A stretch of DNA of 6,024 nt from Candidatus Beckwithbacteria bacterium (GCA_012798485.1 JAAZND010000097.1:1-6024), one strand, 5' to 3'; shown: positions 1-6,024, counted from the stretch's first letter. Made by a program: numbers and translations. The notes: generated from the letters alone by a model not told the origin.

Positions 1-13
1 AAAAATTAACGTT

Positions 14-145
14 GCCTAACACGCGGTCATAAAACATTGGGGTTTAAGTGGTATGCCAAGTGCATCGCTCGCTGGCAAGGTTCTTATCGGTTGATAGTTT
101 CGCAGCTCCGAAATCCCCAACGTTTCATACCGCCGACCGTTACCG
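14..145 (+). other. attC-like recombination site, left (end of preceding cassette)
   Basis: This is an imperfect palindrome of about 132 bases. The left core box GCCTAAC (14-20) fits the attC consensus RYYYAAC. The right box GTTACCG (139-145) keeps the GTT but departs from GTTRRRY. Between them the arms pair imperfectly: CATTGGGG (35-42) faces CCCCAACG (115-122), and GCGGTCAT (23-30) faces ATACCGC around 127-133. The right arm carries extra unpaired bases, as attC hairpins do. Bases 109-130 differ from 5851-5872 in the right site at only two positions. Its length lies within the known attC range. In the integron model bases 14-139 belong to the previous cassette and 140 onward to this one. 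Confidence 0.55.
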
Positions 146-168
146 CCAAGTGTAAAAAGAAAAATGAA

Positions 169-180
169 CAATTTGCTACA
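169..180 (+). repeat. 12-bp inverted repeat near cassette start (pair of 5712-5723)
   Basis: CAATTTGCTACA here is the exact reverse complement of TGTAGCAAATTG at 5712-5723, near the other end of the unit. In a circular form the two arms would flank the rebuilt attC-like site, 21 bases away on one side and 31 on the other, and would sit outside its palindrome. Both lie in non-coding sequence. The match is visible; the role is unknown, and an AT-rich 12-mer match over such distances could be coincidence. Confidence 0.5.
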
Positions 181-200
181 AAAGAAAGACAAAAATAAGA

Positions 201-279
201 AGCCAACGCCCAAATCAGCACATTTGCAAACCTCACGGGCCGACACACCATCAAAGTTTGCAAAAGAGCTTTTTTCTTC
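201..279 (+). repeat. Hairpin repeat, copy 1, in the operon leader
   Basis: A perfect 9-bp inverted repeat, TTTGCAAAC (223-231) and GTTTGCAAA (256-264), encloses a 24-base loop containing CCGACACAC. The element is preceded by GCCAACGCCCAAA and followed by AAAAGAGC and a run of six T (270-275). A second copy in the same orientation lies just after the last gene (5608-5685). The two copies agree in the flanks and the loop core but differ in the stem tips by compensating changes, so the fold seems to be what is kept. The T-run after the stem could make this copy a weak terminator for read-through from an upstream unit, but the stem is AT-rich and the loop long. Confidence 0.75.
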
Positions 280-344
280 AAATGCTCATTTTATATTGAA
301 TAATTTGAGATAAAAATAATTGTTAAACTTAAAAAGACATTGAT
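280..344 (+). promoter_or_regulatory. Leader of the operon, probable promoter region
   Basis: This is the only non-coding stretch directly before the first gene that is not taken up by the hairpin repeat. It is very AT-rich. ATAATTTG (300-307) resembles the Bacteroidota -7 element TAnnTTTG but lacks its first two bases in order, and I see no convincing -33 TTG at the right distance. The start codon at 345 has no purine-rich Shine-Dalgarno sequence, only an A-rich stretch (329-336), as is common in this phylum. I place the promoter here from gene order rather than from a clean motif. Confidence 0.3.
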
Positions 345-785
345 ATGAAAAATCAGGAAAAAATAAATTTAGATTTTGTGTTTAAATCTATAGACCATTT
401 GAGATATGAAAATGGCAGACATGTTGCAGGTCCACACGGTGGTGCTAATCGAGCAGTAAAAGTTGAACCAAACATCAACGGTTGTGAAGGTTATAATATT
501 AAACCAGGTGATGGATACATTGTTACCATATTTAACTTAGATGGGAATCACCCTGTTTGGCAAAATAATGTTCAAATGACTCCTAAACCTATGAGAATTA
601 TTAGTCAAGATTCTGATAAAATAGTATTAAGAGGGTATCCAGTACAAGCGATGTCTCCATTTGGATGGGTAGACTTTAATGGAGAGGATTATGGTTTGAC
701 AATTAAATTAAAAAATGGTGAAATAGAAAATTGCATTTTGCATATGCATGACAGGAATATTGATATAGTATACTTAAAAGGTTAA
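345..785 (+). CDS. Hypothetical protein of unknown function, first gene of the operon (146 aa)
   Basis: I do not recognise the family. The protein is soluble: no signal peptide, membrane segment or coiled coil is apparent. It is rich in short alternating hydrophobic stretches broken by Gly, Asn, Asp and Pro, which suggests a mostly beta fold. Its likely conserved patches are HVAGPHGGANRAVKVEP (about residues 27-43), with two His and a Gly-rich turn; PGDGYIVTIFNLDG (about 54-67); and SPFGWVDFNGEDYGLTI (about 104-120). The tail holds an HMHDRN segment (about 133-138), so several His residues could form a metal or ligand site, but no known catalytic signature is present. The ATG at 345 is the first in frame, after A-rich sequence. 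The stop is 44 bases before the helicase gene on the same strand, so the two are probably co-transcribed. It may be a partner, immunity or regulatory protein of the helicase; this is inference from position only. Confidence 0.85.
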   Translation: MKNQEKINLDFVFKSIDHLRYENGRHVAGPHGGANRAVKVEPNINGCEGYNIKPGDGYIVTIFNLDGNHPVWQNNVQMTPKPMRIISQDSDKIVLRGYPVQAMSPFGWVDFNGEDYGLTIKLKNGEIENCILHMHDRNIDIVYLKG

Positions 786-829
786 GATTAGAGCGCTTTG
801 CAATCATAGTTTGAACTTTTTTAGATAAC

Positions 830-3800
830 ATGAAACAATTACATGCAGGTTATATTATTGATGAGATTGCCGAACATTTAATCACATCATACAGTAAAGA
901 AAAAGTTTATGGACTTTTAAAACATCTTTCTTTTTTTGATACTGAAATTGTTTCATCATCTGGACAAGAAATTCAAAATCCAGAACAAATACTTTTTGTT
1001 GCTAATAACATTATTACAAGGGGATTACCCACCAGAATAAGTTTAGACCTTGAAAAAGCAATTCTTGAAAAGTTTAAAATTGGTTCATTAAACAAGAAAC
1101 AGGCTGAGATTGGCTCTATTAAGGTTGATTTTAAGTTTACAGAAGATTTTACAAAAAAACTTTATAGATCCTTACATATTATTGACCCAAGGATTACATT
1201 GTCAGAAATCAATAAGATTAAAATTAACACTTGGGAAAATCATTTGGGCAGCGAATTTGAAGAAGATTTTTTGTATGACAAATTACCAAAACTGGTTAAT
1301 CCTTTTTGGACACAACTCTTTGAAACCCAAAGAGAATTAGAAAACATTTTACGTTTTTCAACTTCAGTTAATGATGAAATTGACAAATTTCTTAATGGCT
1401 CGATAAATATCTTCAATCAACAAAAGGTTGATTTTTCGTTAGAATTCCCATACCAAATAGCTAACCAACGTGGAATAATTGTTGAAATTGATGGTAGTCA
1501 ACACGAAGAAAATATTCAAAAAACAGTTGATGAAAACAGGGATAATGCAACAGAGAAAGCAAAATGGAAAAGGGCAATACGAATAAAAACACAAGAGTGG
1601 CATAAAATATCTGAAAAATTAAAATTCTTCAAGGACCTAGAAGGCGAAGAATATTTCAAATTGCTTAAAACAAATTTCACAGATCCATTATGGCAAGACA
1701 AAGAAGGTTTAAAAGCATTACAATTAATTTTAACCCCCTTTGCCATATCCAGGATTCAAAAAGTATTAATTGATCTACTAACCAATAACAAATTAGATTT
1801 AACCCAAGAAGAATGGAATATAGCTGTAATCGAAAGAGATGTTCCGGGGGCTAAACTTGCAATTGATGACATTCTCAATACTCTTAAAAACTTATTAAAA
1901 CTAACAGGTGAAAATCAAACATTACCAAAGATTAATTTATTTGTTGAAAACACTCAAGAATTTACAAATGCAGAGCTAAATTGGAAAAATCCAATTGACA
2001 GAAACAAACAATTTGATTTATTTATTGATTTGGCTGTTTTGCAAAGAAGTTTTTTGACTTCAATGGACAAAACCGTAAACGCTAAAATAAAAGTAAATAT
2101 CCGTTCTTCCCATTCTCCAAAAACAAATCGTAAGTTTTTAACTTCAAACCTTATTAAATATAAGTCATTAGGGAAAAAGAACAGACTTAATAACGAGTTT
2201 ATTGAAAATGAAAATCAAGTTAAAACATTAGAAAAGTTTTTACAAGATATTTTTCGTAAACAATCATTCAGACCTGGTCAAATTGAAATAATAAACAGAG
2301 CAATTCAAACTAAAAGTGTTATCGGCTTACTTCCTACTGGTTCAGGTAAATCATTAACCTATCAGCTAGCTGCATTACTTCAACCAGGTCTTTCAATTGT
2401 TGTTGACCCAATAAAATCATTGATGAAAGACCAATATGAAGGATTGTTAAGGAATTGGATTGATTGTTCGGTTTATATTAATTCATCACTAAATCAAAAA
2501 GGAAGGCAAATTGCCATCCAAAAAATTAACGATGCAACAACATTGTTTGCATTTATTTCACCTGAACGACTTCAAGATGATACGTTCAGGAAACAATTAA
2601 TCGAAACAAGCGATTTTAAGAATAACTACTTTAGTTATTGTGTAATTGACGAAGCACACTGCGTCTCAGAATGGGGTCATGATTTTAGAACTTCATATTT
2701 ACGCTTAGGCGACAATGCCAGAAACTTTTGTAAAACAAAATCAGGGGAAGATATTCCGTTTTTCGCTTTAACCGCAACTGCCTCTTATGATGTTTTAGCT
2801 GACATTCAAAGAGAATTGAAAATCTTAGATGACAATGCAATTGTCAGATTAGAAAAACTTGACAGGCCAGAATTACAGTTTACAATAGAAGAAGTAATTG
2901 CGGATATAAAGCCAGAAAAAGGCATAGAATTTTCTAATAAACAGGCCCTTGGAGAAGCCAAACAAGCTGCTTTGGTAAACACAATTAAAAACATTCCTAA
3001 AACAATCGAAAATTTCCTTTCAAATGGTCATATTATAAAAGAAGCTGCTATACATGATTTAAATATTGTCCCTGATAATTTCTCTACTCAAACTTTCTTC
3101 AAAAGCAACGGAGAAAACACAAATGCCGGATTGGTTTTTTGTCCGCACAGGAATTGGTATTTTGGTGTTACCGATAACGCATCTAACATTTCACAAAATA
3201 TAGGCGGAGTTGTTGTAGGTACATTTATGGGTAGCGATGGAGAAGAAAGAAGAGATGAAACAAACGAAATTAGTCAATCAGAATTCATTCAAAACAAAAT
3301 AGACCTTTTAGTTGCGACCAAAGCGTTTGGAATGGGTATTGATAAACCCAATATCAGATATGTGGTTCATTTCAATTATCCAAGTTCAATAGAAAGTTAT
3401 TATCAGGAAGCAGGAAGAGCAGGAAGGGATAGAAAAATTGCAGTTGGTGTAGTTTTATTTAACCAACAGGAAGTTGTTGCGGAAGACATTATTCAAAAAG
3501 TTACTGAAAATGGTGAAATAACTGAAGAATTAGAAAGTTATAGAACTTCGATTGACAGGGATTTATTGCAGAGTTTTCACCGAAACAATTTCAAAGGAAT
3601 TGCTAAAGAAAAAATATTACTAGCGGAACTTTTAACGGAAATCAAATTTCCAACAAAACGAGTAATCAATCAACTTGAAGATAGCATTATTGAAGAATTT
3701 GGGGTAATTCTACAACTGAGAACATTTACGAATAATAACGGCAGACAAGTTTTGTATTTAAATCCAAATTTTGGAAGTATTTATTTAGACCGTGACCTTT

Positions 3801-5077
3801 TACCTTTTTATGCAGGTAATGATGCAAATACACAAACTTCTGACATAGCAAATTTTATCAGAGATTATATTCAAACAAATAAACCTGAAAATCAAAGTGC
3901 CTTTGATTGGTTGAATCAATTCACTCAATCTTCAAAACAAGACGGAATAGAAAAATTGCTTGAAAATCCTGAAAAACAAGATAAGTTTATTGTTGTAATT
4001 CCTTTTGCTAATAATACAAAAGAAAGAATTGCTATGTTTTTACAAAGCAAAGGAATTGAAATTTCGGAGAGAATGGTTGACGAAGCACAGAAGTTTTGTC
4101 AGGATATAAATACTTTTATCGATAATCTTGAAAAACAATATTCCAAATTTAACGGGGAAAATCTACACATACCATCAGAACTCAAGCCTAAATTAAAAAG
4201 CCTGTTTCTTCAAATTAGAGAAGAACAAGACACGTTCAAAGCGATTTATAGACTATCCATAATTGGCGTAATTGACGATTATACAATTGATTACAAATCA
4301 GACACTATTTCAGCACACATAAGTCGTAAAAAGAAAGGACATTATACCAGGCAACTTAAAAACTATCTTTTACAATACAATAGCATTGAAAAGGTTGAAG
4401 AAAGGCTGAAACGATTAGAATACTACAAAGGGAATTCAGAGATACAAAAATGTCTTGGGTTTTTGATAAAATTCATCTACGAAGAAATTGCAGAACAACG
4501 AAAAGAAGCAATTAAAGCAATGGAAGAAGCTTGTAAGGTTGGATTGCAAGAAGATGGTAGTCGTAGATTTAAAGAGTTCATTGATTTATACATGAATTCA
4601 AAGTATGCACGTCCTGAATACTTACCTTCTGATACAGAAAAAGGCTTGAAAGAAGATTTTGAGATTGTTAAAAAATACATGGACTTGGTTAGAACTGACA
4701 GTGGTGGTGAGATAAATAATTTAAAGCATTTACGTGGTGCTGCAACAGTTCTATTAGTACAAAGACCAGATAATTATGTATTCATTCTATTAAGGGCATT
4801 TACAATTTTTATAATTGAAAAGGAAAACGATGAATTTATAAAAGAAGCACAACAGGATTTCTATAATGGCTTTTTAAAACTAAGTAAAACCGGAACAGAA
4901 GATATTCTTTCAGTAAAGGGCAAAGTAGAATATTTCAAAAACAAATTATCAGATTTTGATACAGAATTAAACTTGAATATAGCAGAAATTGAAGATGTGT
5001 TGTACCATAAAATACACACGGATTGGATAGAAGCTTTTAACTCTAAATTTATTGGTGAGTATGAAAGAGCAAATTAA
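830..5077 (+). CDS. PD-(D/E)XK nuclease domain fused to a RecQ-like superfamily 2 DNA helicase (1415 aa)
   Basis: A very long helicase; typical RecQ proteins have about 600-700 residues. Residues 1-150 show no recognised domain. About 150-270 form a DUF559/Vsr-like endonuclease: VDF (200-202), VEIDGSQHE (218-226), then NRDN (236-239) and a basic strand ending in IKTQEW. D201, E219, D221 and H225 are the likely active-site residues and all are present. About 270-460 is an unassigned linker. The helicase core spans about 470-870: Q motif FRPGQ (480-484), Walker A GLLPTGSGKS (499-508, Lys507), DEAH box (607-610) followed by the RecQ-type loop CVSEWGHDF (611-619), motif III ALTATAS (646-652), AFGMGIDKPN (832-841), and motif VI QEAGRAGRD (859-867). 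The gap between motif III and the second RecA lobe (GLVFCPHR from 767) is longer than in standard RecQ. After motif VI there is no four-cysteine zinc cluster, and no HRDC domain is evident. The last ~550 residues are mainly helical, with a conserved-looking block NSKYARPEYLP (from 1256) and NLKHLRGA (1297-1304). Expected role: ATP-driven unwinding with DNA cleavage in the cytoplasm, plausibly in defence. Helicase assignment is firm, nuclease likely, defence role inferred. Confidence 0.95.
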   Translation: MKQLHAGYIIDEIAEHLITSYSKEKVYGLLKHLSFFDTEIVSSSGQEIQNPEQILFVANNIITRGLPTRISLDLEKAILEKFKIGSLNKKQAEIGSIKVDFKFTEDFTKKLYRSLHIIDPRITLSEINKIKINTWENHLGSEFEEDFLYDKLPKLVNPFWTQLFETQRELENILRFSTSVNDEIDKFLNGSINIFNQQKVDFSLEFPYQIANQRGIIVEIDGSQHEENIQKTVDENRDNATEKAKWKRAIRIKTQEWHKISEKLKFFKDLEGEEYFKLLKTNFTDPLWQDKEGLKALQLILTPFAISRIQKVLIDLLTNNKLDLTQEEWNIAVIERDVPGAKLAIDDILNTLKNLLKLTGENQTLPKINLFVENTQEFTNAELNWKNPIDRNKQFDLFIDLAVLQRSFLTSMDKTVNAKIKVNIRSSHSPKTNRKFLTSNLIKYKSLGKKNRLNNEFIENENQVKTLEKFLQDIFRKQSFRPGQIEIINRAIQTKSVIGLLPTGSGKSLTYQLAALLQPGLSIVVDPIKSLMKDQYEGLLRNWIDCSVYINSSLNQKGRQIAIQKINDATTLFAFISPERLQDDTFRKQLIETSDFKNNYFSYCVIDEAHCVSEWGHDFRTSYLRLGDNARNFCKTKSGEDIPFFALTATASYDVLADIQRELKILDDNAIVRLEKLDRPELQFTIEEVIADIKPEKGIEFSNKQALGEAKQAALVNTIKNIPKTIENFLSNGHIIKEAAIHDLNIVPDNFSTQTFFKSNGENTNAGLVFCPHRNWYFGVTDNASNISQNIGGVVVGTFMGSDGEERRDETNEISQSEFIQNKIDLLVATKAFGMGIDKPNIRYVVHFNYPSSIESYYQEAGRAGRDRKIAVGVVLFNQQEVVAEDIIQKVTENGEITEELESYRTSIDRDLLQSFHRNNFKGIAKEKILLAELLTEIKFPTKRVINQLEDSIIEEFGVILQLRTFTNNNGRQVLYLNPNFGSIYLDRDLLPFYAGNDANTQTSDIANFIRDYIQTNKPENQSAFDWLNQFTQSSKQDGIEKLLENPEKQDKFIVVIPFANNTKERIAMFLQSKGIEISERMVDEAQKFCQDINTFIDNLEKQYSKFNGENLHIPSELKPKLKSLFLQIREEQDTFKAIYRLSIIGVIDDYTIDYKSDTISAHISRKKKGHYTRQLKNYLLQYNSIEKVEERLKRLEYYKGNSEIQKCLGFLIKFIYEEIAEQRKEAIKAMEEACKVGLQEDGSRRFKEFIDLYMNSKYARPEYLPSDTEKGLKEDFEIVKKYMDLVRTDSGGEINNLKHLRGAATVLLVQRPDNYVFILLRAFTIFIIEKENDEFIKEAQQDFYNGFLKLSKTGTEDILSVKGKVEYFKNKLSDFDTELNLNIAEIEDVLYHKIHTDWIEAFNSKFIGEYERAN

Positions 5078-5609
5078 TGAGCAACTGGCTTTGCTTGAAA
5101 AAGAATTGTCGAGACTAAAAAAAGTTACAGATTACATTGATGACACTAAAAAGACAGCACAATCTGTAATAACTGAACTAAAAACGGTTCAGGACAATTA
5201 TTCAACGTATACAAGCAAAATTTTTGATTTGTATAAATCAGCCGTTGAACAAATTAAAAAAGAAACAGAGTTACAAATCAAAGAAGGTGTAAGTCACCTC
5301 GAAACAACAGGTTCTCAGATTGACCAGACAAATCGTGAAAAACTCGTTGAAACAAAAAGACTTCTGGAAAACTACAGAAAAACAGTTGAAGCAACTGATA
5401 ATTTAGTAAAAACTCTTAAAGCAGTTGATTTCCCAACAAGATTAGATAAAATTGAGCAACAAGTGATTAAAAACCTTGAAGAAATTGAAAACAGATTTAA
5501 TCTTCAAGACAAGCAAAATAAATTGATAAAAATATTACTGTTTGTGATTTTGGGAATAGTAAGCATTGGCGGAATAATTGGATTATTGATTAGATTTAAA
5601 ATAATATAG
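5061..5609 (+). CDS. Coiled-coil protein with a single C-terminal membrane segment (182 aa)
   Basis: About 150 residues of charged, heptad-like helix (many Lys, Glu, Leu, Ile; almost no Gly or Pro) are followed by one hydrophobic segment, LLFVILGIVSIGGIIGLLI (about 159-177), then a short basic tail ending RFKII. There is no signal peptide, so it should be tail-anchored with the coiled coil in the cytoplasm. A short break, DFPTRLDKIEQQV (about 124-136), interrupts the helix and looks like a conserved hinge. I chose the ATG at 5061; TTG (5052) and GTG (5055) lie upstream in frame and would add only three or two residues. The ATG lies 17 bases inside the helicase gene, in another frame, so translation is probably coupled and amounts matched. 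I recognise no enzyme motif. It could dock the helicase-nuclease at the membrane, or act as a sensor or effector that disturbs the membrane; both are inference. Confidence 0.88.
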   Translation: MKEQINEQLALLEKELSRLKKVTDYIDDTKKTAQSVITELKTVQDNYSTYTSKIFDLYKSAVEQIKKETELQIKEGVSHLETTGSQIDQTNREKLVETKRLLENYRKTVEATDNLVKTLKAVDFPTRLDKIEQQVIKNLEEIENRFNLQDKQNKLIKILLFVILGIVSIGGIIGLLIRFKII

Positions 5610-5685
5610 CCAACCCCAAAGCCATACACATTTGCAATTCGCACAAGCTGACACACAGCCCTACAATTGCAAAAGAGTTTGTCTT
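5608..5685 (+). repeat. Hairpin repeat, copy 2, starting at the last stop codon
   Basis: This copy begins with the AG of the TAG stop codon of the coiled-coil gene (GCCAACCCCAAA). It has a perfect 9-bp stem, TTTGCAATT (5631-5639) with AATTGCAAA (5665-5673), around a 25-base loop. The loop holds an inner stem GCTG/CAGC (5647-5650 with 5656-5659) around ACACA that copy 1 lacks. Compared with copy 1 the inner two bases of the stem change from AC to TT on the left and from GT to AA on the right, which keeps pairing. AAAAGAG follows in both. The position right after the last gene would suit a transcript end, but only a broken T-run follows, so I do not call it a terminator. Confidence 0.75.
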
Positions 5686-5711
5686 GCCAACGCACGGACT
5701 GACAGAAAGTA

Positions 5712-5723
5712 TGTAGCAAATTG
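5712..5723 (-). repeat. 12-bp inverted repeat near cassette end (pair of 169-180)
   Basis: TGTAGCAAATTG pairs perfectly with CAATTTGCTACA at 169-180. It lies between hairpin copy 2 and the right attC-like site, mirroring the placement of its partner between the left site and hairpin copy 1. This gives a nested order at both ends: attC box, 12-mer, hairpin repeat, genes. Confidence 0.5.
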
Positions 5724-5756
5724 AAATAAAAATGACTGAGAAGAATCAACACCAGG

Positions 5757-5887
5757 CGGTAACAAAGTGTATAAATCATTGGGCGGTTTGTGCTGGTTTC
5801 AAGGGCGTTACATTTAATAAAATTTATAGCTGTTTGACAGGAAAGTGCTTCGAAATGCCCAACGCTTCATACACTAAACCGTTAGGG
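5757..5887 (+). other. attC-like recombination site, right (this cassette's own site)
   Basis: This is an imperfect palindrome of about 131 bases, homologous to the left site. The left box is CGGTAAC (5757-5763) and the right box is GTTAGGG (5881-5887). Inside, GTGTAT (5768-5773) pairs with ATACAC (5869-5874) and CATTGGGC (5777-5784) faces GCCCAACG (5857-5864). The right arm has three more bases than the left between the box and the GTGTAT stem, giving a bulge of the kind that sets strand choice in attC sites. The left box does not pair beyond AAC/GTT with the adjacent right box but pairs fully with the cassette start at 139-147, as expected if the sequence after G5881 belongs to the next cassette. 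Confidence 0.55.
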
Positions 5888-6024
5888 TCGCATTGCCTCC
5901 AAATTTTTTTTGATAGTTCAAAAATGGTCTACTCATTTACGGTGTTGTTTTAGCTGGCAGAGAAATAAAATAAATGATCACCCGCTCCCCCCGCTCCCGG
6001 CACTTGCATATAGCATTCGCGGTT
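5888..6024. other. Edge of the next unit; no gene called
   Basis: This is non-coding as far as can be seen. It starts AT-rich with a run of eight T (5904-5911) and then turns abruptly GC-rich at 5980. A 9-base unit, CCCGCTCCC, is repeated in exact tandem at 5981-5989 and 5990-5998. An ATG at 5974 opens a frame that runs off the window after 17 codons, with many Arg, Ser and His residues and no resemblance to a protein I know; it is too short to support. In the cassette model this is the leader of the next cassette, which would begin TTAGGG at 5882. Confidence 0.4.

Larger units (their letters stand above)
140..5881 (+). mobile_element. Putative integron-type gene cassette carrying a three-gene operon
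   Basis: The unit runs from the inferred crossover in the left attC-like site (G139|T140) to the G of GTT in the right site (5881). The decisive observation is that its two ends match each other rather than their own partners: the start GTTACCGCC (139-147) is the exact reverse complement of GGCGGTAAC (5755-5763), so closing the unit into a circle restores one site with perfectly paired ends. The outer boxes, GCCTAAC (14-20) and GTTAGGG (5881-5887), belong to the neighbouring units. This is how integron cassettes behave. At about 5.7 kb with three genes it is large for a cassette, most of which hold one gene. All genes point the same way, as is usual in cassette arrays. No integrase is in the window, so a different hairpin-based or inverted-repeat element remains possible. 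Confidence 0.55.

Noticed and set aside
16..281. Two overlapping minus-strand open frames of 65-76 codons
   Set aside because: Both cover the left attC-like site and hairpin copy 1; their hydrophobic stretch comes from reading the A-rich + strand as T-rich codons. No gene is supported.
786..829. Separate promoter for the helicase gene
   Set aside because: CATAGTTTG (806-814) loosely resembles a Bacteroidota -7 element, but the gap is only 44 bases and has no upstream -33 element, so co-transcription is simpler.
5631..5685. Rho-independent terminator after the operon
   Set aside because: The stem is AT-rich, the loop is 25 bases and no solid T-run follows. It matches the repeat family better than a terminator.
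139..5763. Transposon with 9-bp terminal inverted repeats
   Set aside because: The end match alone would allow it, but no transposase is inside, and the shared 131-base palindromes lying outside and across those ends fit attC sites better.
5504..5779. Minus-strand open frame of 91 codons
   Set aside because: It overlaps the membrane segment of the coiled-coil gene, hairpin copy 2 and the start of the right attC-like site; it is a shadow frame.
5732..5953. Open frame of 73 codons on the + strand after the operon
   Set aside because: It runs through the whole right attC-like palindrome and the predicted crossover, has no recognisable protein features, and is best explained as chance reading of the site.
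5974..6024. Possible start of a next gene running off the window
   Set aside because: Only 17 codons, dominated by the C-rich tandem repeat, with no ribosome binding signal or recognisable sequence.

Overview
The window is strongly AT-rich, codon use favours A/T third positions, and no gene has a clear Shine-Dalgarno sequence; starts sit in A-rich contexts. Together with the protein style this points to a Bacteroidota genome (flavobacterial, sphingobacterial or chitinophagal type). This is inferred from composition, not from a marker gene. No rRNA, tRNA, CRISPR array or transposase is visible.

Layout. Positions 1-147 hold an attC-like imperfect palindrome. Positions 148-344 are a leader with a hairpin repeat. 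Three genes follow on the + strand: a 146-aa protein of unknown function (345-785), a 1415-aa protein joining a DUF559/Vsr-like PD-(D/E)XK nuclease domain to a RecQ-like helicase (830-5077), and a 182-aa coiled-coil protein with one C-terminal membrane segment (5061-5609) whose start overlaps the helicase stop. A second copy of the hairpin repeat begins at the last stop codon (5608-5685). A second attC-like palindrome lies at 5757-5887, and the last ~140 bases are the edge of the next unit.

The two large palindromes share most of their sequence, and their outer core boxes fit the integron cassette rule: the 9 bases at 139-147 (GTTACCGCC) are the exact reverse complement of 5755-5763 (GGCGGTAAC). 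That is what one excised, circular cassette running from T140 to G5881 would require. The window can therefore be read as one large (about 5.7 kb) integron-type cassette holding a complete three-gene operon, with the edges of neighbouring cassettes on either side.

How the genes may work together is inference. A nuclease-helicase fusion that acts on DNA, translationally coupled to a tail-anchored membrane coiled-coil protein and preceded by a small protein of unknown fold, inside a mobile cassette, looks like an anti-phage or anti-plasmid defence module. I cannot match the gene set to a named system.
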